Part shown: positions 5,691 through 9,265 of the stretch, piece after piece
How the letters are laid out: each line of letters starts with the position of its first letter
Position numbering within the stretch: the stretch's first letter is position 1
Assembly (NCBI GenBank): GCA_045222795.1
Contig: JBGUZF010000156.1
Span: forward strand, 1 to 9,265
Direction of reading: 5' to 3'
Length of the DNA: 9,265 nucleotides
From: Colimorpha sp045222795
Lineage (GTDB): Bacteria; Bacteroidota; Bacteroidia; Bacteroidales; P3
The notes under the pieces: generated by a model
Seen by the model: the letters and a program-made list of their open reading frames with translations, nothing else
Databases searched by the model: none
Told to the model about the DNA's origin: nothing
Program-made: the position numbers and the translations under genes

Positions 5691-8483
5691 TCACGCCTTC
5701 GACGGACAGAACGACGCCACCGGACAGTGCTTGCAGACATCCGGCTTGTCAGGTGCAACAAAGGGCACCTCGGGGTTCATTATCTCGTCGGTAAGCGCCT
5801 TCACGCGCGCGCGGAAATCGTCCAGGTCGGGCTGATAGATTTTCTCGCTGCCATCGATGGTGGCCTTCCGCACATCGCCGCCAAGATTGCCCAGCGGATA
5901 AATGCAGGCCTGCAGCATGTCGGACGACGGATGCTTGTGGCGGTAGATGAGGGCATAGAACATCAGCTGCAGCCATTTGCGCGGCATAGGCGCCCCCTCG
6001 TCCAACGCTGCACGCTTCACATCCAGCTCGTCCTTGCCTACCTTTCCGGTCTTGTAGTCAATCACCCTCATCACTCCGTCAAACAGGTCTATCCTGTCCA
6101 CATAACCCTTGAGGTTCACCCCCTCCGCCAACGGCATCACTATCTCTTGCTCCAGGGCCATTATCTCTATCTTGTGACGACCTTTTTCGATGATGTCTAT
6201 CTCTTTCTCCAACGCACGTCTCACCTGACTCTCACCCACCGAATAGAGGAACCTGTTGCGTCCCTCCGTCGAGCGGCCGTGCTTGTACACCTTCGCGAAG
6301 GCCTCTTCGAGCGAGCGCGGCAGGTCGGCCAAAGCGGTCTTCAAGCCCCCCACCTCGACTTCTCTGTCCAGGAAGGGCTCATACACGCGCTGCATCACAG
6401 CATGCACACAAGTGCCCAGCTGCGACGCATCGAGGTCTTCTTTCATCGTGTCGGGCTCGTCCACCCCCAGCACATTGCAGTAGTAGTACCGCAGCGGACA
6501 TTCAACGTAGGTGCCCAGCGCCGTGGGCGAAAAGCCTTTCTCCGCCAAGTAAGCCAACCGACGCATCACAGCGTCGCTCTTCTTCCCCTCCGGCACGAAA
6601 TCGCTGCGGTGCACGGCGGTGTCGGTACCAACCACAAACTCGTCGATTTTTATGTTTGGGAACCTCGGCGCCAGCTCGCACCTCACCTGCTTCAGGAAGC
6701 GGCTCTCCTCGCCTTTGCCCATAGTCTCGTTGGCCGCACTGTACACCAGGTATATCGTCTCCGCCCTCTGCAGCAGGCGGTAGAAGTTGTAGGCATACAC
6801 GCTGTCTTTCTCGCTGTATGTGGGCAGCCCTACGGCTCGCTGCAGGTCGTAGGGTATCAGCGTGCTCTGGCTGCGTCCGGCAGGCAGCACCCCTTCGTTG
6901 GCCGAAAGCAGCACCACCCTCTTGAAGTCGAGGTTGCGGGTCTCCAGCATGCCCAGCACCTGCAGGCCCGACAGCGGACGCCCGAGGAAGGCTATGCTGT
7001 GACGCTGCGCTATGCGGCTGTATATGTGTTCGAAGATGGCCAGCGTGCCCATATACGATCCGTACACCGGCAGCAGCTCGCCGAAATAGTCGAGTATCTC
7101 TATCAACCCACCCAGCGCCTGCTTCTCTTTCTTGTTGCTCTCCATGATGCCCGCGGCCACTATCTCCGCCGCCAATCGCCGCAGTATCTCCACCGCGTCG
7201 GCCGGAGTCACCTCCTTGTCGGGGAAGAGGAACGCCAGCCGCCCGTCGCCGAGCAGTTCCGCCAGTTCCGCAGCATTGCAGCGTATGCGGTTCTCGCTCT
7301 GCAGATAGTCGGTGACCTCCTGTCTCAGGTTTTTCCGCCCGAGCAGGCGCCCTATATGGTAGTCGGCCATCACCTCGATGATGTCGGCATAGTAGTAGCC
7401 GCTGCCGTTGGCCCTGCGGTATAGCGACAGCAACCGCTGCACCATCAGGTTCACCCCGCTGTCGGCATAGGCGAAGCCCATCGACACGTTGACTTTGTAG
7501 TCGGTCCCTGTGTCGGGCAGCGCGTTCAGTGTGGGTATCAGCAGGCTCTCGTCGGCCAGCACTACGGCGGTGCTCTCCGAGTCGCCCAACCATTCGGGAT
7601 GGCCCGACAGCAACTGTCCCGCAAACTTGCATTGCAGCACAGCCTCGGGGCATTCCACGATGGTAATCTTTTTCTCTCCCTGCCCATAATGCGACGCACT
7701 GTAGTGCCCCACCTCGTTGAAGTCTTTGCTGTGCCTACGCAGGAAATTGCCAGCCTCCTGCATCGCGTCGTCGTAGTAGTAGCTGTCGCCGTCGGTCACC
7801 AACTTGCCTATCCCGCGTCGCGAATACTCCTTGATGATCATCTTCTCGCACACCGAAATGGCGTTGAAGCCCACGAAGTATATGTTCACATACGGGCAGC
7901 CGTCGGCGAGCATGCCTATATTCTCCGCCACCTGGCGGTAGGCCATTCCGCTGTAGGCTTTGTGCTCCGCCTCCAGCCGCGCACGGAACTCGTTGTAGTA
8001 GTCGTACAGCGAGTGGTAGAACTCCAGGTAGCTGCGCTGGAAGGGACTCAGCGTCGGGTCAGTCACATCCCACTCGCCTATGGCTTTCTGGTCGTGCAGA
8101 TTCACGAAGAGGTCTTTGGCGTCCACACAATAGCGGTCTATCTCCGAGAAGTCGCCGAGCATGATGTCGCCAAAAGCAATGAATTCCTCAAAACTCTGGT
8201 ATTTCCTTTCCGGACCGCCTATCTTCTCGTGCACGAGGTATAGGTCGAACAGCAGGAACTCGTTAGCCACCATCTTCGCACCGCCGAGCTGCGCCACAAA
8301 GTCGTCTATCACCGTCATCTGCGGCAAGAAGAAGGTGCGTCCTTCGTCGGCCGAGAGCTGCTCGAAAGCCTTCCGCATAAAAAGCTCCGAGCGGTGGTTG
8401 TTGAACACCACCAGCACCTTGTCGGTATCCATAGGATGCTCGGCCAGTATCTGCCGGGCCGTCTGTTTCAGGAAAGTCTCCAT
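5691..8483 (-). CDS. addB: AddB-like helicase/nuclease subunit with Fe-S PD-(D/E)XK nuclease
   Basis: AddB is the second subunit of the AddAB helicase-nuclease, the RecBCD counterpart that resects double-strand breaks for RecA. From the ATG at 8481-8483 the protein has 930 residues, close to the family length. METFLKQTARQIL matches the usual Bacteroidota AddB N-terminus; an upstream in-frame TTG at 8507 is rejected. The N-terminal part (VLVVFNNHRSELF, residues 23-35) lacks a Walker A motif, as in the pseudo-helicase AddB forms of this phylum. LETRNLDFKRVVLLSANEGVLP (residues 513-534, here split as LETRNLDFKR and VVLLSANEGVLP) is a late helicase-like motif. The C-terminal nuclease shows VECPLRYYY with Cys662, GTCVH with His694, Asp796 in GYVDRID, and Asp809-Tyr-Lys811 in VIDYKTGK. 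Cys917-x2-Cys920-x5-Cys926 with Cys662 forms the 4Fe-4S site. addA is not adjacent downstream. A nucleotidyltransferase lies 38 bp upstream and a terminator follows. Confidence 0.88.
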   Translation of the reverse strand: METFLKQTARQILAEHPMDTDKVLVVFNNHRSELFMRKAFEQLSADEGRTFFLPQMTVIDDFVAQLGGAKMVANEFLLFDLYLVHEKIGGPERKYQSFEEFIAFGDIMLGDFSEIDRYCVDAKDLFVNLHDQKAIGEWDVTDPTLSPFQRSYLEFYHSLYDYYNEFRARLEAEHKAYSGMAYRQVAENIGMLADGCPYVNIYFVGFNAISVCEKMIIKEYSRRGIGKLVTDGDSYYYDDAMQEAGNFLRRHSKDFNEVGHYSASHYGQGEKKITIVECPEAVLQCKFAGQLLSGHPEWLGDSESTAVVLADESLLIPTLNALPDTGTDYKVNVSMGFAYADSGVNLMVQRLLSLYRRANGSGYYYADIIEVMADYHIGRLLGRKNLRQEVTDYLQSENRIRCNAAELAELLGDGRLAFLFPDKEVTPADAVEILRRLAAEIVAAGIMESNKKEKQALGGLIEILDYFGELLPVYGSYMGTLAIFEHIYSRIAQRHSIAFLGRPLSGLQVLGMLETRNLDFKRVVLLSANEGVLPAGRSQSTLIPYDLQRAVGLPTYSEKDSVYAYNFYRLLQRAETIYLVYSAANETMGKGEESRFLKQVRCELAPRFPNIKIDEFVVGTDTAVHRSDFVPEGKKSDAVMRRLAYLAEKGFSPTALGTYVECPLRYYYCNVLGVDEPDTMKEDLDASQLGTCVHAVMQRVYEPFLDREVEVGGLKTALADLPRSLEEAFAKVYKHGRSTEGRNRFLYSVGESQVRRALEKEIDIIEKGRHKIEIMALEQEIVMPLAEGVNLKGYVDRIDLFDGVMRVIDYKTGKVGKDELDVKRAALDEGAPMPRKWLQLMFYALIYRHKHPSSDMLQACIYPLGNLGGDVRKATIDGSEKIYQPDLDDFRARVKALTDEIMNPEVPFVAPDKPDVCKHCPVASFCPSKA

Positions 8484-8521
8484 AGAATTCGAGTAATTCG
8501 CTTGCAATTGACCTGCATTGC

Positions 8522-9265
8522 TTAGTTTAATTCGTTTAATTCGCCGTTAAAAAAGGTGTCGGCGAGTTTCAAGGTTTCGGGCTTGCCTACGTCCAGCCAT
8601 CTCTCGGCCTCATGCACATACGAGCCTATGCGGTATCCCTCACGGCTCAGCCTTATATATTCGTCTATCACGGGGTAGGGATGGTCCGCTTTGGGCAACA
8701 GTGCAAAGAGCTCCGGACTCACCACCGATATGCCGCTGAAGGCAAGCATTCTCGACTCCTCCCCTACATTAGGGGAGGGGTGGTATGCCGTCGGCTTGGC
8801 CGACAACCGCCGCTCTGCGGTGGTGGAGGAGTACTCTGCTCGTCCAACGAGTCTCCCTTCTGTGTCAAACTCCAGCATCCGCTTCGTCTCCCTGCGACTC
8901 ACGCACAACGTCACCAGATTGCCCTCCTCCAGATGCTTCCGCTCTACACCCTTCAGGTCCACCTCCGACAATATGTCCACGTTGTGCACCAGCACGTTCT
9001 CCCTGCCCGTGAACAACGCCGCAGCCTTCTTCAATCCCCCTCCGGTGTCCAGCAGCATCTCCCGCTCGTCGCTGATCTCTATCGCTGCCTGCCACCGGCG
9101 GCTCTCGACGAAGTCGATAACCTTCTTCGCGAAGTGGTGCACGTTCACCACTATATGTCCTATACCTGCGGCCTCGAGCGTGTGGATAGTGTGTTCCAGC
9201 AATGTCACGCCATTAATTTCGACTAGCGCCTTAGGCCTGTCGTCCGTCAGCGGCCTCAGCCGCGT
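8522..9265 (-). CDS. Sugar-1-phosphate nucleotidyltransferase, MurU-like (5' end beyond window)
   Basis: The frame is open to the window edge, and the visible 247 residues begin TRLRPLTDDRPKALVEING. That is the middle of the GxGTRLxPLTxxxPKA signature, so only about 10-12 N-terminal residues are missing. The in-frame GTG at 9206-9208 is internal and not the start. Further motifs are VVNVHHFAKKV (residues 39-49), LLDTGGGLKKA (71-81), LVHNVDILSEVDL (92-104, with the metal-binding Asp97) and RWLDVGKPETLKLA (222-235). The family transfers a nucleotide onto a sugar 1-phosphate. Size and motifs fit the MurU type (MurNAc-1-phosphate uridylyltransferase of cell-wall recycling), but mannose- or glucose-1-phosphate enzymes are similar, so the substrate is inferred. 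In many Bacteroidota such a gene follows a sugar kinase/RapZ-like gene, which would lie off the right edge. Oddities: a 78-bp palindromic repeat inserted in frame (residues about 145-171) and a duplicated ELN at the C-terminus. addB follows 38 bp on. Confidence 0.85.
   Translation of the reverse strand, partial: TRLRPLTDDRPKALVEINGVTLLEHTIHTLEAAGIGHIVVNVHHFAKKVIDFVESRRWQAAIEISDEREMLLDTGGGLKKAAALFTGRENVLVHNVDILSEVDLKGVERKHLEEGNLVTLCVSRRETKRMLEFDTEGRLVGRAEYSSTTAERRLSAKPTAYHPSPNVGEESRMLAFSGISVVSPELFALLPKADHPYPVIDEYIRLSREGYRIGSYVHEAERWLDVGKPETLKLADTFFNGELNELN
8525..8542. repeat. Tandem 9-bp duplication at the end of the nucleotidyltransferase gene
   Basis: GTTTAATTC is present twice in direct succession (8525-8533 and 8534-8542). 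On the coding strand it gives a repeated Glu-Leu-Asn just before the stop, so it keeps the frame. It looks like a recent in-frame duplication of three codons. Confidence 0.6.
8755..8832. repeat. 78-bp palindromic repeat element inserted in frame in a coding gene
   Basis: The ends are perfect 8-bp inverted repeats: ACTCCTCC at 8755-8762 and GGAGGAGT at 8825-8832. Three internal palindromes lie between or overlap them: CTCCCCT/AGGGGAG around a 5-base loop (8758-8776), GTCGGC/GCCGAC around TTG (about 8789-8803), and ACCGC/GCGGT around a 6-base loop (about 8806-8821). The element is 26 codons long with no stop in the frame used, adding a Ser/Thr/Arg/Pro-rich segment between GRLVGR and MLAFSGIS, where related enzymes have only a short variable loop. 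The style (CTCCCC...GGGGAG, then small GC hairpins) resembles short palindromic repeats I associate with Bacteroidota intergenic regions. The family assignment is from memory and unchecked. Confidence 0.7.

Noticed and set aside
2938..5835. A 965-codon open frame on the plus strand running across queA, pssA and the lipoprotein gene.
   Set aside because: It crosses three well-supported minus-strand genes and the promoter and terminator between operons. Its translation is a Val/His/Leu/Gly-rich antisense of those genes with no recognisable domain, caused by codon bias.
5538..7424. A 628-codon open frame on the plus strand opposite addB.
   Set aside because: It is antisense to conserved nuclease motifs of addB and has a His/Arg/Gln-rich shadow composition with no domain.
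9206..9208. A GTG taken as the start of the nucleotidyltransferase.
   Set aside because: The frame stays open to base 9265 and encodes the conserved TRLRPLT...PKA motif upstream of this GTG, so the gene is simply cut by the window.
1..9265. A defence island, CRISPR array, insertion sequence or new multi-gene system.
   Set aside because: All genes belong to known housekeeping families. There are no transposase motifs, spaced direct repeats or toxin-antitoxin pairs, and AddB alone is normal recombination machinery.

Overview
The window looks like an ordinary housekeeping stretch of a Bacteroidales (phylum Bacteroidota) chromosome. Three things support this. Both intergenic promoters fit the Bacteroidota pattern (TTTG, about 20 bp, TAnnTTTG). 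No start is preceded by a clear Shine-Dalgarno sequence. Several proteins have the forms I know from this order: a roughly 400-residue QueA, an AddB starting METFLKQ, and a lipoprotein combining an OmpA-like region with TPRs. Genes are GC-rich and the two real intergenic gaps are AT-rich. I cannot name the genus. All genes lie on the minus strand, so transcription runs from high to low coordinates.

There are three transcription units. (1) 9265-5691: a sugar-1-phosphate nucleotidyltransferase of MurU type, cut by the window edge, then addB, ending in a hairpin plus T-tract terminator at 5652-5678. (2) 5535-1057: a promoter at 5623-5654 drives an OmpA-like/TPR lipoprotein, pssA, queA and comF. 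These four are tightly packed: a 12-bp gap, then an 8-bp overlap, then a 1-bp overlap. (3) 892-1: a promoter at 948-978 drives pyrH and frr, with frr cut by the window edge.

The genes cover separate basic tasks: cell-wall sugar activation or recycling, double-strand-break repair, an envelope lipoprotein, phosphatidylserine synthesis, queuosine tRNA modification, a ComF-type phosphoribosyltransferase, UMP phosphorylation and ribosome recycling. Only pyrH-frr and the lipoprotein-to-comF cluster are clearly arranged as units. I see no link that would make them one system.

I found no CRISPR array, insertion sequence, prophage, tRNA or rRNA, and no convincing new multi-gene system. The most interesting signals are small. 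A 78-bp palindromic repeat is inserted in frame inside the nucleotidyltransferase gene. A degenerate heptamer repeat lies in frame inside queA. The terminator of one operon supplies the -33 element of the next promoter. A strong hairpin covers the comF stop codon. No stretch over 300 bases lacks a gene; the longest gaps are about 164 bp (893-1056) and 155 bp (5536-5690).
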